A DNA stretch of 64,000 nucleotides from GCA-002733465 sp039969155. GTDB taxonomy: Bacteria; Pseudomonadota; Gammaproteobacteria; Enterobacterales; Kangiellaceae. The position numbers and the translations under genes were made by a program. Below, piece by piece: positions 34,861 through 43,618 of the stretch (positions are counted from its first letter, which is position 1; each line of letters begins with the position of its first letter). The notes beneath the pieces are model-generated. The model searched no databases. It saw only the letters and a list, made by a program, of their open reading frames with translations, and was not told where the DNA came from. The DNA is taken from contig JBDVOJ010000032.1 of NCBI GenBank assembly GCA_039969155.1, positions 128,374-192,373 of the forward strand. The letters are read 5' to 3'.

Positions 34861-35545
34861 TGTTGTTCTCCGTGTTTAAATCATTGAGTGCTTGTAATTG
34901 TTGTAAATCGTCTAATGTATCTAAATCGGTTGCAGCATTTTTTAAATCGACTGCAATCACTTTCTGGCGGTGCTGATGTAGGAGATTACGAGCTCCTTTT
35001 TTGGTAAGACTTAGCAAATCACTGAAATAGGTTTTGGGAAAGATGGCCGGAGCACCCAAAACATGTTGCTGTTGTTTCTTGTCAAAGTACTGGCTTGCAA
35101 TAATTTGATCGTTAGCCATTGTCCACTGACCGTACAATTTTTTCAAGTCGGTCTCCGTGAGCAAATATTGGTCACATAATAAAATCAACACCGCATCGGG
35201 TTTGATGCGTGTCGAATGGTTGGCTTTCGAATTATCAATAAAATACTTCACGCCGCTGGCAATTGATGTGCCCATTCCAATACGCCAGTCTGGGTTGAGC
35301 AGAATACTTTGGTGAGCCAAACTCGTCTGCTCAGCAAACTTTTTATGCTCAAAACCTAATACGCAAACCATGTTAGTGCTGATCGAACGTGCCAGCCGCA
35401 AGGATTTATTCAGTAACGTCTCGTTGTGAAAGCGAACAAGCTGTTTAGCCTGTCCCAGTCGTGATGAGTTTCCTGCGGCGATAACAATTACCCCAAGGTT
35501 TAGTTTGGCGTTGCTCGACCCAGTGTTGTCTAAAGGTTCAATCAT
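34853..35545 (-). CDS. MobA-like molybdenum cofactor cytidylyl/nucleotidyltransferase
   Basis: This enzyme probably makes molybdopterin cytosine dinucleotide (MocA type), the cofactor form used by xanthine-oxidase-family hydroxylases. The ATG at 35545 forms an ATGA overlap with xdhC; an upstream TTG at 35566 is less likely. The protein (230 residues) shows the nucleotide-binding GVIVIAAGNSSRLGQAKQLV, VLGFEHKKFAE, AVLILLCDQYLL (metal-binding Asp) and GAPAIFPKTYF. Role is inferred from family and operon. Confidence 0.9.
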   Translation of the reverse strand: MIEPLDNTGSSNAKLNLGVIVIAAGNSSRLGQAKQLVRFHNETLLNKSLRLARSISTNMVCVLGFEHKKFAEQTSLAHQSILLNPDWRIGMGTSIASGVKYFIDNSKANHSTRIKPDAVLILLCDQYLLTETDLKKLYGQWTMANDQIIASQYFDKKQQQHVLGAPAIFPKTYFSDLLSLTKKGARNLLHQHRQKVIAVDLKNAATDLDTLDDLQQLQALNDLNTENNND

Positions 35546-36504
35546 CTGGTTGGATCTTGATAACAACTAATGGCCGATTTCTTGTTTCGAACCGCCTGAA
35601 TTTCAGCAATGATTGCTAAAGCTATGGTTTCTGGGGAGTCACTACCAATGTCCAAACCGATGGGGCCAAACACTCGGCCTTGATGCTCGCCAAAATGGGT
35701 ACCACAATTCGCTAAGAGTTTATCGCGTCGTTTAGTGGGGCCGAGCAATCCGATGTAGTCGAGTTGACTACTCAGTAGTTTTTCTAAATACCGTTGATCA
35801 TGTTCGAATTGATGGCTCATGACAATAACACTATCAAAAGGTGCTAGATTGAAGTCTTGCCATTGGGAGCGTTTAATTAACTGCACAGATTCTGCGTAGG
35901 GAAAACGATCCGCTTGTGCCGCGCTAGCTCGGTGATCAATTACGGTGGTTTTCCAGCCAATTTGATGAGCAATGGCAGTTACTGGCGGAACATCTGGGGA
36001 AGCTCCACAGATTAACAAATGGTGCGGTTTAACCAACTCAAAGCCAAATCGAACATTTTCGATTTGAGGCCCTTGCGCCAAGGGCATAATTTTTAACTCA
36101 TTATTAGCGTTCGCCAAAATCGAAAGGTATTGGCTTTGTCCATCGCGCCAGCAATTTAAGGCATCAAAAAATCCTAGATGATTCTCAAGGGATGGCAAGT
36201 ATTTTAAAAGTACCGTCACTTCTCCATCGCAACCTAGGCCCATTCCCCAAAGCAGATCCGATTGGTCGCGCATATTATAAACTAACTCTAAATCTTGCTT
36301 GGTATGAATCACCTTTTCACTATGCAAAACAATATCACCTTCAAGACAACCACCGCTAATCAGGCCCCAGTATTTTTGTTGGGCGTTGATTAACATCATC
36401 GCTCCGGGCTTACGGTATGTGGAGCCGTTAGCGTCGATAATGATCGCAAGAACATAATCTTGTGTTGAATCAAAATGCTGTAAAGATTTTAATAAACTAT
36501 ACAT
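35542..36504 (-). CDS. XdhC/CoxI family maturation factor
   Basis: XdhC proteins bind and sulfurate the molybdenum cofactor and insert it into the apoenzyme. The 320-residue protein has the N-terminal XdhC/CoxI domain (YVLAIIIDANGSTYRKPGAMML, ISGGCLEGDIV) and a C-terminal Rossmann-like domain (LLICGASPDVPPVTAIAHQIGW, YIGLLGPTKRRDKLL, GPIGLDIGSDSPETIALAIIAE). It lies in the middle of the Mo operon and overlaps the next gene by four bases. Confidence 0.94.
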   Translation of the reverse strand: MYSLLKSLQHFDSTQDYVLAIIIDANGSTYRKPGAMMLINAQQKYWGLISGGCLEGDIVLHSEKVIHTKQDLELVYNMRDQSDLLWGMGLGCDGEVTVLLKYLPSLENHLGFFDALNCWRDGQSQYLSILANANNELKIMPLAQGPQIENVRFGFELVKPHHLLICGASPDVPPVTAIAHQIGWKTTVIDHRASAAQADRFPYAESVQLIKRSQWQDFNLAPFDSVIVMSHQFEHDQRYLEKLLSSQLDYIGLLGPTKRRDKLLANCGTHFGEHQGRVFGPIGLDIGSDSPETIALAIIAEIQAVRNKKSAISCYQDPTR

Positions 36505-36549
36505 ACACTTTCAGATTCCTTTTTTGACCAGTTTTTGCATTCATCAATC

Positions 36550-37002
36550 TTAATGCTCTCTCGGACTATTGCAGGCTTTGAGTGCGGTTTGCCAAGGCAA
36601 TAACGCGCAATTGATCCGGCTGATGTGTTTTTTAATAGGGACTAAAAAGCTTAAAGCTTTTTCTAATTTTGGATTGTTTGGTTCAGGGTCTTCCAGCTGA
36701 TTGAGCAATTGACCCAGCAACTGGGTTTGTTGCATCAAGAAGGTAACTTCTTGTCCTTCGGTTAAACTACACAAAGCGGACGCAGAAGCTTTACAGATGG
36801 CGCAACAATCACAGTCAAAACTAATATCGATTATTTGATTACCATCATTGCTAATATCGAGATGAAAAGTGATTTCATCGCCACAGCTAGCGTTATAACC
36901 TTCTGCAGTGTGAGTCGCCCGAATCGATTTCGCCAAGCCGACAGGATTATTATTATGTTCTTTGAGTGCTTGCTGGTAGAGCTCGATCACATAAACGTCC
37001 AC
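36550..37002 (-). CDS. NifU/SufU-like iron-sulfur or sulfur carrier, cysteine-rich
   Basis: The 150-residue protein resembles SufU/IscU scaffolds: NPVGLAKSIRATH, the first ligand motif SCGDEITFHLDI with Cys40, the second segment FDCDCCAICKASASAL, and RINCALLPWQTALKAC with Cys132. In SufU the second motif has Gly-x-Gly before Cys; here cysteines replace them, giving Cys64, 66, 67, 70 and 78 in one stretch. It is the first gene of the Mo hydroxylase operon, so it probably helps build the 2Fe-2S clusters or supply sulfur to the cofactor, perhaps with the cysteine desulfurase at 50191. That partnership is inference. Confidence 0.82.
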   Translation of the reverse strand: MDVYVIELYQQALKEHNNNPVGLAKSIRATHTAEGYNASCGDEITFHLDISNDGNQIIDISFDCDCCAICKASASALCSLTEGQEVTFLMQQTQLLGQLLNQLEDPEPNNPKLEKALSFLVPIKKHISRINCALLPWQTALKACNSPREH

Positions 37003-37189
37003 GGAAGATTTTTATATTCAATCGATTCTAAAGTCCTTAATCCCTATTGACCAGAGCCGAATAGTTGCAAATTGTTAATATTACTGGAGAGTTCAACAAA
37101 AAGCTCACATAATTGATGTAATTAACCGTAAACTCGTGCGTCAAAGCTCAAGTACAACGGATATTTATTTAATCATAGGAACCAATTAG

Positions 37190-37753
37190 ATGAGACTTCT
37201 GAAAGTAACGCTGGCGTTTTTAAGCTTCATTTTTCTTTTATCAAGTTGCGAGAGCGGTTCAACCGAGCAATCGCAAAATAGCCCAACTGAATCAAGTAAT
37301 ACAGCGAATAACTATTTAGGCGAAGACTGGACTTTAACTAATTTAGCAGGAGAAGCGGTAACCTTATCGGACTTTCAGGGGCGACCGACACTCCTAGTGT
37401 TTTGGGCCACTTGGTGTCCCTATTGCAAAAAACTACTGCCAGGAGTCGCGCGCTTAAATGACAAGTATGAAGCCCAAGGGTTAAAAGTTTTGGCGGTCAA
37501 TATTAAAGAAGATTGGAAGCCAGAGGTTTATTGGCGAAATCACGAATACCAATTTGATACAGTGCTTGATGGCGATGAAATCGCGGAAAAATACGGAATA
37601 TCAGGTACTCCTGGATTGGTGTTTATAGCACCTTCGGGTCAAATATTGGGTGTGCAGCAATTTTCGGATCCTGAGCATCCTTTGCTTGAGCGGTTTGCTC
37701 AGGAGGGGATTAAGTTGATGAAGGAATATCAAGCTGAGAATCCAAAACGCTGA
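37190..37753 (+). CDS. TlpA/ResA-like thioredoxin lipoprotein
   Basis: The 187-residue protein has a signal with lipobox FLLSSC (Cys20), a short Ser/Thr/Asn-rich linker, and a thioredoxin domain (about 42-180) with the redox site WATWCPYCK (Cys76, Cys79) and the cis-proline in GISGTPGLVFI. It would act in the periplasm, anchored to a membrane, reducing disulfides of client proteins. It is divergent from the Mo operon; a link to it is possible but not shown. An 11-bp hairpin covers its stop codon. Confidence 0.9.
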   Translation: MRLLKVTLAFLSFIFLLSSCESGSTEQSQNSPTESSNTANNYLGEDWTLTNLAGEAVTLSDFQGRPTLLVFWATWCPYCKKLLPGVARLNDKYEAQGLKVLAVNIKEDWKPEVYWRNHEYQFDTVLDGDEIAEKYGISGTPGLVFIAPSGQILGVQQFSDPEHPLLERFAQEGIKLMKEYQAENPKR

Positions 37754-37769
37754 ATTGTCGTTTTGGATT
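37739..37769 (+). repeat. 11-bp hairpin covering the tlpA-like stop codon
   Basis: AATCCAAAACG (37739-37749) and CGTTTTGGATT (37759-37769) are exact reverse complements with a 9-base loop containing the TGA stop. A weak T content follows (GTCTTAAAG), so it could act as a poor terminator or mRNA stabiliser. Confidence 0.55.
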
Positions 37770-37960
37770 GTCTTAAAGACTGTTTCGAAGGTAACCTAAG
37801 GGAGTATTCTAGGTTTGTTCTGACACTTTTAGATTAACCGCAAGAACTAAGTGAGTAATTCAAGATCCAGCCAATATTTGGGGCTAGCGGGGCATACTAT
37901 TTTTTCCCAAAAGGGAAATTCTTGTTGTTCTATTTTTAAAAATCAAAAATTAAGAGCAAT

Positions 37961-38018
37961 GTCAATACTTCGACTTCGCTCAGCAACCTTTTTTCGCAGC
38001 GCTGCGCTCTGACTGCGA
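37961..38018 (+). repeat. Left arm of perfect 58-bp inverted repeat
   Basis: All 58 bases are the exact reverse complement of 38437-38494. The arm includes ACTTCGACTTCGCTCAG and the inner palindrome GCAGCGCTGC. The arms are 418 bases apart. Confidence 0.93.
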
Positions 38019-38436
38019 GTCCCTTTTGTCCAAAGCCACAAAAGGAACCAATAGGCCTTTACGCTGAAAATAACTAGTGATTGACTTGTTGAAAGTTATT
38101 CTAAGCCTGAACGTTCCTAATAGGTTGACCGTGAGTCAGCGGAAGAAAAGAGCTCGCTGGCGCTCATTTACTTTTCTTGTCTACCCGCTGCCTCATGAGT
38201 TTCACCAGTCCGTTATAAGCCGCTAGGCGGGTAAAACTTTGGTAATGACATCCACGTCACTAATTACGTTTAAAGAAAGAGTGCTCGAAGTAGGTAGTAT
38301 TGGGATGGGCCTCACAGACGAGCGGGTGGTGGGCGACCCACCGAAATTTAGCACAAGACACTAAGTCAATTTCGGTAGCCCAGTGCCAACGATATTGGCC
38401 TTTTTGCCTTCTTTTTTGGCTATTGAAAAAAGAAGG

Positions 38437-38494
38437 TCGCAGTCAGAGCGCAGCGCTGCGAAAAAAGGTTGCTGAGCGAAGTCGAAGTATTGAC
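38437..38494 (-). repeat. Right arm of perfect 58-bp inverted repeat
   Basis: Exact reverse complement of 37961-38018. It is directly preceded by the CCTTCTTTTTT/AAAAAAGAAGG hairpin, whereas the left arm is followed by a similar but diverged CCTTTTGT/ACAAAAGG hairpin. Confidence 0.93.
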
Positions 38495-38644
38495 TTTGAT
38501 TCTTGTTTGGGTTTTGGTTCTTATTAAAGGACAATAATAATTGTCCGCTAAAGATAAAGAGCAGCCCCACACCAACGCTAACCAAAAAAGCAAAATCGAG
38601 TAGCGATAAATATAATTAATCAGATAGCTTTTGAATTTAGCATA

Positions 38645-38718
38645 CTAGCAACTAGCAACTAGCAACTAGCAACTAGCATCCTTCGACTCCGCTCAGGACA
38701 CCGCCTAGCAACTAGCTA
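38645..38718. repeat. CTAGCAA 7-base tandem repeat running into a stop codon
   Basis: Four CTAGCAA copies and one CTAGCAT lie at 38645-38679, then CCTTCGACTCCGCTCAGGA (a relative of the inverted-repeat arm), then CTAGCAA and CTAGCTA at 38705-38718. The last unit contains the stop codon of the ketosynthase gene (38716-38718, minus strand). Confidence 0.85.
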
Positions 38719-40563
38719 CTTACAATACTCCGCAAATGGATTTTCCTGACTAAAACTCAACTGATTCTCAAACTTAGTCATTGCAATGCCTTGCTCGGTA
38801 ATTTTTAAATCATTTTCATTCATCACATCAGAACCAAAATGGTAGATCACGTTTAGTTCACCATTAATCACAGCTTGGTCGTAAGCTTCCGCTTGAGCTT
38901 TGACTTTTTCATTGAGCAATTTGTATTGAGCAATCCGCGCTGGTCCATATTTGTTTTCTAACATTTCCATGGTGACATGCGGTGATAAAATCAAACCAGT
39001 GGCATTGTTACCACCAAACCCTTTGGAGTTAATGAGTGCGGCTTTCATTTTTTCGCCTTTGTCACCAACCGGGGTGTGCTTAATACAGAACTCTAGGTTT
39101 GAGTCATAAACATCATCCGCAATTTTATCAATAGTGTTGATGCCCGGAATAACACCGTATTCCCAAACACCTAAAGTTGCCGCTAATTGGTCGCCGCCAG
39201 CAGGGCCTAACGAGTGCCCGACATACGATTTTATTGCGGCAATTTTCCAACTATCAATTTCAAAAGTTTTAGCCACTTCATTTAAAATATGCGACTCGCT
39301 GACTCTGTTTTGTGGTGTTCCTGTGCCATGAGCTTGAGCAAAAGTTTGTTTTACGCCTTCTTCACCTAATATGTTTTTTGCCAATGACATCGCTTTAGCC
39401 ACGGTCACATAGTTGCCAATTCCGGGTGACGAAATGGATTTTTTATTAGCATCGGCATTAACAAAAACATCGGCTACAGACGCATAAATGGTTGCGCCTA
39501 ATTCCAGTGCCAGCTCGTCATCCATAATGATAAAGAACTGAGACGCTTCAGCAATGGTAAATCCTGCATTTTCTGCAAATGGTCGACTGGCTCGTCGGTT
39601 ATCAACGGTATCAGTTCCATCTAGCTCTGCTAATTGTTGATCTTCAGCCAGTGCACCCATGGCTTTAAAGCCTTCAATCACTTCAGGCTCAATTGGCGCT
39701 TCCGCACCACCGACAATAACGACACGTGCCACACCCGATTGAATATCACTGATCCCTTGGCGTAAGTTATACAAGAAAGTCGCACAGGCGCCCATGTTAG
39801 TTCCGGTTGAACCAACACTATTGATCATATAACTATTGATAAAATCGGCTGGCATTTGCGATAGCATTAGCGGCATTTGTTTAGAACTAACTCGTCCACC
39901 CTTTAACCAAGCTTGGCTTAGTCCGCGACCACCAAAATCATCCAGCTGACCGATTGCCGAACCGGCGTAAACTGAAACTTCATCTGGGTTGATATGCTTT
40001 AAAATCTGAGACCATTCAACGCCAACGGAGTGCAAAGCATCGGATGCTCCAAAGACTGTTAGTTGCAGACCTTTTGGTTGGTTACGTGATGTATAGAGGG
40101 CCGCTGGGTCAAAACCTGTAGGGAGCTGTCCGGCACTGGTCACAGCGGTTTGATGTTTTTCAGGCATCATCACGGTTAGCTCACCTTCAATGGTGACGTT
40201 GTACGCGCCATTGTCTAATGGTTCTAGTTTCCAATTGTCAGGAATATGCTTTGGTAATTGGCGCTTACTGATTTGAAAATGAATGGTGTCATCATTTGAT
40301 TTGAGTACTGCTTTTTTGTGGATATTAATTTCATTAATATCAAATGTTTGCTTTTCGATTTTACGTATAAGCGTTTGTGCCAGTAAGGTTTCTCTTGGGG
40401 TATCTTTTGGTTGCTTGGTGAGACTAGCCAGTCCTTCAAACATGGGGGCTGTTACTGAATCAGGTAAGGCGTCATGCACCATTCGACGATAAGCATGATG
40501 AAAAGAAGATCGACCAGCCGTATTAATTCCACCAAATCCAACGATTACAGGTAACTTTTTCAT
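38716..40563 (-). CDS. Orphan beta-ketoacyl-ACP synthase-like protein
   Basis: The 615-residue protein is a thiolase-fold ketosynthase, longer than FabB/FabF (about 410). The catalytic triad is visible: Cys in STGTNMGACATFLYN, His in FAQAHGTGTPQNRVSE, and His in KSYVGHSLGPAGGDQLAA. The N-terminus (VIVGFGGINTAGRSSFHHAY) is related to KAS and Pfa-type domains. An insertion of about 100 residues lies before the catalytic part and the C-terminus is extended by about 70. No acyl carrier protein, ketoreductase or thioesterase is adjacent, so its substrate is unknown. It is divergent from the GlxA-type regulator. Confidence 0.88.
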   Translation of the reverse strand: MKKLPVIVGFGGINTAGRSSFHHAYRRMVHDALPDSVTAPMFEGLASLTKQPKDTPRETLLAQTLIRKIEKQTFDINEINIHKKAVLKSNDDTIHFQISKRQLPKHIPDNWKLEPLDNGAYNVTIEGELTVMMPEKHQTAVTSAGQLPTGFDPAALYTSRNQPKGLQLTVFGASDALHSVGVEWSQILKHINPDEVSVYAGSAIGQLDDFGGRGLSQAWLKGGRVSSKQMPLMLSQMPADFINSYMINSVGSTGTNMGACATFLYNLRQGISDIQSGVARVVIVGGAEAPIEPEVIEGFKAMGALAEDQQLAELDGTDTVDNRRASRPFAENAGFTIAEASQFFIIMDDELALELGATIYASVADVFVNADANKKSISSPGIGNYVTVAKAMSLAKNILGEEGVKQTFAQAHGTGTPQNRVSESHILNEVAKTFEIDSWKIAAIKSYVGHSLGPAGGDQLAATLGVWEYGVIPGINTIDKIADDVYDSNLEFCIKHTPVGDKGEKMKAALINSKGFGGNNATGLILSPHVTMEMLENKYGPARIAQYKLLNEKVKAQAEAYDQAVINGELNVIYHFGSDVMNENDLKITEQGIAMTKFENQLSFSQENPFAEYCK

Positions 40564-40743
40564 AGAGTTCTCTTTTTAAAATCCAGCGCTTTATTTATTA
40601 GTTAAAGCCTAATGATTAATCAGTTTCACTTAGCCCGTGATCAAAGCAGGTCTAAGATTGGTTGGACGCTAGTATATTGACTGATGCGGTTAATATATAG
40701 GACAATAATGCCATTAATTTGTACAAATAAGCCGTGATGAGTG

Positions 40744-41739
40744 ATGAATCCGTCTCTATTTATTGGTTATCAGAAGGCGCTACTCACTGGGATTAGCCTA
40801 CCGATGGAAATGATTTCTTCGGCTCGCTCTATTGCCAGAATAAAGCGTAATCGCTCCACTCGATGGAATTGTTTCGTCGTTTCCGGCTTTTTGGAACAAC
40901 TCGAAGCCATCCAATTTGCTAATGGAATCAAAGTCTTACCATCGCATAGTTTATCCACTGCGCCGCCTGCACATACAGTATTTATTCCTCCTATTTGGGG
41001 TAATCCCGAAGTGGTGATCGAGAAGCACCCAGCCTTAATCGAATGGATAGTGGACCAATATCACGCGGGAACCAAGCTAGTGGCGACCGGTACAGGCGTC
41101 TGTCTACTTGCCCATGCCGGTCTGCTGGATAATAAGATCGCCACCACTCATTGGTATTATTTTGACCAATTTGAAAAAAAGTACCCAAAGGTCAATTTGC
41201 AGAAAAAGCATTTTATTACCCAAGATGGCGACATTACTTGCACAGGAAGTATCAATGCGTTGGTTGATTTGGTGGTTTATTTAATCGAAACAGAATTTGG
41301 CAAAGAAGTGAGCCAAATCATTGAACAGCATTACAGTCATGAGATCAATCGAACATATGATAAGCCTTGGTTTGACAAAAGTGGTAGCCGTCATCCCGAT
41401 GAAGGTATTGTCGAAGTGCAACAATGGATGCAAAAGAATTTTAATCAATCCTTTGATTTACCCAGTTTGAGTCGCATGGCCAATATGAGTAGCCGTAATT
41501 TCTCAAGACGCTTTAAAAGCGCTGTAGGAAAAAGCCCACTTGCTTATGGTGTCGATTTAAAAATACACGCAGCTCAAGAATTATTGCGAGATACCAATTT
41601 AAGTCATCAGGAAATTTCTGAGCACTTAGGTTACAAAGATAATGGCTTTTTTGCTCGTCAATTTAAGCAAAAGACTCATCTGACGCCACGCCAATATCGA
41701 GAGATGGTACGTGGCAAGCTATTTGAAGCCCAACCGTAA
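40744..41739 (+). CDS. GlxA-type AraC family regulator with DJ-1/PfpI domain
   Basis: Start is ATG 40744 (a GTG just before is also possible), giving 331 residues. The N-terminal DJ-1/PfpI-like sensor domain (about 5-190) includes the nucleophile-elbow segment ATGTGVCLLAHAG with Cys120. The C-terminal AraC domain (about 215-325) has two helix-turn-helix motifs: FDLPSLSRMANMSSRNFSRRF and SHQEISEHLGYKDNGFFARQF. It is divergent from the ketosynthase gene and may control it. Effector unknown. Confidence 0.9.
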   Translation: MNPSLFIGYQKALLTGISLPMEMISSARSIARIKRNRSTRWNCFVVSGFLEQLEAIQFANGIKVLPSHSLSTAPPAHTVFIPPIWGNPEVVIEKHPALIEWIVDQYHAGTKLVATGTGVCLLAHAGLLDNKIATTHWYYFDQFEKKYPKVNLQKKHFITQDGDITCTGSINALVDLVVYLIETEFGKEVSQIIEQHYSHEINRTYDKPWFDKSGSRHPDEGIVEVQQWMQKNFNQSFDLPSLSRMANMSSRNFSRRFKSAVGKSPLAYGVDLKIHAAQELLRDTNLSHQEISEHLGYKDNGFFARQFKQKTHLTPRQYREMVRGKLFEAQP

Positions 41740-41841
41740 ATAGATGACACCGCCGGTACTATCAGTCTTAATGATTGAATCTTTGATCATAAGTCTCTAG
41801 TATGACGGCAATTTTATCGATTTAATGGTTTAGAAGTTTTT

Positions 41842-42861
41842 ATGTCAAAGAATATCAAAGTGCTCGCGGTTTTAGCTTTCGTTATCGCAAGCCAATTAGT
41901 TTCAGCAAAGCAAGATAATCGTGCCGCAGCAATTCTCGGCGACGAAATCATAACCTATCAAGAAATAACCTCACCAATCGCTGGTGAAATCTATGAAGCA
42001 GAACGCGAGATCTATGAGCTCAAACTGAATCAACTTAAGTCCCAGATATTGGCTCGTTTGATTGAAAGAGACCCGCTTAGTCAAGGCGTTAGTACGGAAA
42101 TCTTTGTGCAAAAATATATCACAAAAAATCCAAGCGTTTCTGATCTCGAAGTGGATCGTTTTATCGCGCAAAGGCGAGTTCCAGCCAATCGGATCAACCC
42201 AGAATTCAAGCAAAAAGTAAAAAGCTTTATGTTGCAACAACTGAGAGCGACAGCGATCAATCAGTGGATAGAAAGAGAAGGGAAAAAACATGGGTTGACT
42301 ATCAATATACAACCGCCCGAAAGACCGAGGGTGGAAATAGCCATTAATGATTCGCCAACTGCTGGTCCTGACAATGCACCAATTACGATTGTAGAGTTTT
42401 CAGATTTTCAGTGCCCTTATTGTGCTAGAGCGGTAGCGACGGTTAAACAAATTCAAAAAAACTATGCAGACAAAGTTAAAATTGTTTACAAGCAATTTCC
42501 TTTGGACTTTCATAAAGATGCTTTTCGAGCCTCGGAAGCCAGTCTATGCGCAAATGAACAGTCGACTGAGCATTTTTGGAAATTGCATGACTATATGCTA
42601 GCTAATCCAAACTCTTTAGACCAAACGAATTTGATTGCCAAAGCGACTGAGTACGGTGTTAATAATAAGCAGTTTTCACAATGCCTAAAATCCGGCAAAT
42701 ATGTCAATCAGGTTCAACAAGAGATGCAAGAGGGGAGAGCCATAGGTGTCAGCTCTACGCCAATCTTTTTTGTCAACGGTATCACGGTTAAAGGGGCGCA
42801 ACCCTACGAAGTCTTTGAAGAACTTATCGAAGAAGAGTTAGCACGCGTAAGTAAAAAATAA
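41842..42861 (+). CDS. Periplasmic DsbA/thioredoxin-like protein with N-terminal helical domain
   Basis: A signal peptide (1-22, cleavage after VSA) leads a 339-residue protein. Residues about 25-155 are helical and resemble the N-terminal part of SurA/PpiD-type folding factors (AAILGDEIITYQEI). The C-terminal domain (about 165-335) is a DsbA-like thioredoxin fold with DFQCPYCARAV (Cys191, Cys194) and the cis-proline loop VSSTPIFFVNG. It probably handles disulfides or folding of exported proteins. It has no evident operon partner. Confidence 0.88.
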   Translation: MSKNIKVLAVLAFVIASQLVSAKQDNRAAAILGDEIITYQEITSPIAGEIYEAEREIYELKLNQLKSQILARLIERDPLSQGVSTEIFVQKYITKNPSVSDLEVDRFIAQRRVPANRINPEFKQKVKSFMLQQLRATAINQWIEREGKKHGLTINIQPPERPRVEIAINDSPTAGPDNAPITIVEFSDFQCPYCARAVATVKQIQKNYADKVKIVYKQFPLDFHKDAFRASEASLCANEQSTEHFWKLHDYMLANPNSLDQTNLIAKATEYGVNNKQFSQCLKSGKYVNQVQQEMQEGRAIGVSSTPIFFVNGITVKGAQPYEVFEELIEEELARVSKK

Positions 42862-42982
42862 GACGCTGTTTCTTAGGAAGCGTGTTGTACGAGAGTTTAG
42901 GGGGCACTTTTTAATTCAAGCTGTATGTTCATCAAAGCTACATGCGGAAGTTATAGTTGAATCATAAAGTTAAATAGAACCA

Positions 42983-43522
42983 ATGAATCGAAGAAAATTT
43001 TTAAAAGTTTCAACCCTCGGTGGTGGTCTTTTAGCTGTTGCTGGGGGAGCTGCTTGGTTTAGTATTTCAGAGGCCAATGGGCCGCTGACGATTGAGTCGC
43101 TGCTTGAACGACTAAGCCATATTTCTGAAAGCAGCTTTGATGCGAGAGGCGAATGGGATTTGGCTAAGATATTAATCCATGGCGCGCAAAGTGTTGAATA
43201 CTCGATTGAGGGATATCCGCAACACAAATCGGATCTGTTTAAATCGACTGTCGGAAGTTTGGCATTCGCTATGTTTGAATCAAAAAAGAAAATGACGCAT
43301 GGGCTTAATGAAGCGATCCCTGGAGCACCTGAAATTGTGGTAGGCCAAAGTCTCGATAATGCGCTAGGGCGTTTAGAAAAATCCTTGCTAGATTTTAAAA
43401 ACTTCCAAGGAAAACTTGCGCCTCATTTTGCCTACGGCGAACTCAATAAAGCGCAATATAGTCTAGCTCACGTTATGCATTTTAATAATCATTGGTCCGA
43501 AGTGTCGCCAGTTTCTGTTTAA
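42983..43522 (+). CDS. DUF1569 (DinB-like) protein with Tat-like signal
   Basis: This 179-residue protein starts MNRRKFLKVSTLGGG, a Tat-type twin-arginine signal followed by a hydrophobic stretch. The rest matches DUF1569, a four-helix DinB-like fold: ARGEWDLAKILIHGAQSVEYSIEGYP and HFAYGELNKAQYSLAHVMHFNNHW near the C-terminus, with histidines that could hold a metal. Biochemical function is unknown. It ends at a bidirectional terminator. Confidence 0.82.
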   Translation: MNRRKFLKVSTLGGGLLAVAGGAAWFSISEANGPLTIESLLERLSHISESSFDARGEWDLAKILIHGAQSVEYSIEGYPQHKSDLFKSTVGSLAFAMFESKKKMTHGLNEAIPGAPEIVVGQSLDNALGRLEKSLLDFKNFQGKLAPHFAYGELNKAQYSLAHVMHFNNHWSEVSPVSV

Positions 43523-43560
43523 ACATTTGAAACGATATTCAGCATCAGTTGTACAATAAA

Positions 43561-43585
43561 AAAAAGGGCCATTAAGGCCCTTTTT
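43561..43585. terminator. Bidirectional intrinsic terminator
   Basis: AAAAAGGGCC-ATTAA-GGCCCTTTTT lies between the convergent DUF1569 and M14 peptidase genes, with A and T runs on both sides. Confidence 0.92.
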
Positions 43586-43618
43586 ATAGTTAGTTTCGAT
43601 TGATGGTTAACTTCTTTC

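Larger units (their letters stand above)
37754..38715. other. Structured repeat region without a gene
   Basis: This 960-base stretch holds no credible gene. Its layout is: TTTTTCCCAAAAGGG near 37910; the left arm of a 58-bp inverted repeat (37961-38018); CCTTTTGT/ACAAAAGG hairpin near 38023-38045; a central part with GGTGGGCGACCCACC and CCGAAATT/AATTTCGG inverted repeats (38325-38375); CCTTCTTTTTT/AAAAAAGAAGG (38407-38436); the right arm (38437-38494); GGACAAT/ATTGTCC (38529-38546); and a CTAGCAA tandem array. It looks like a non-coding repeat element. Confidence 0.6.

Noticed and set aside
38300..38527. Frames of 74-75 codons on both strands
   Set aside because: They lie within the inverted repeat element and are by-products of its hairpins; no start signals.
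38645..38718. CTAGCAA array as a CRISPR
   Set aside because: Units are 7 bases with no spacers; simple tandem repeat.
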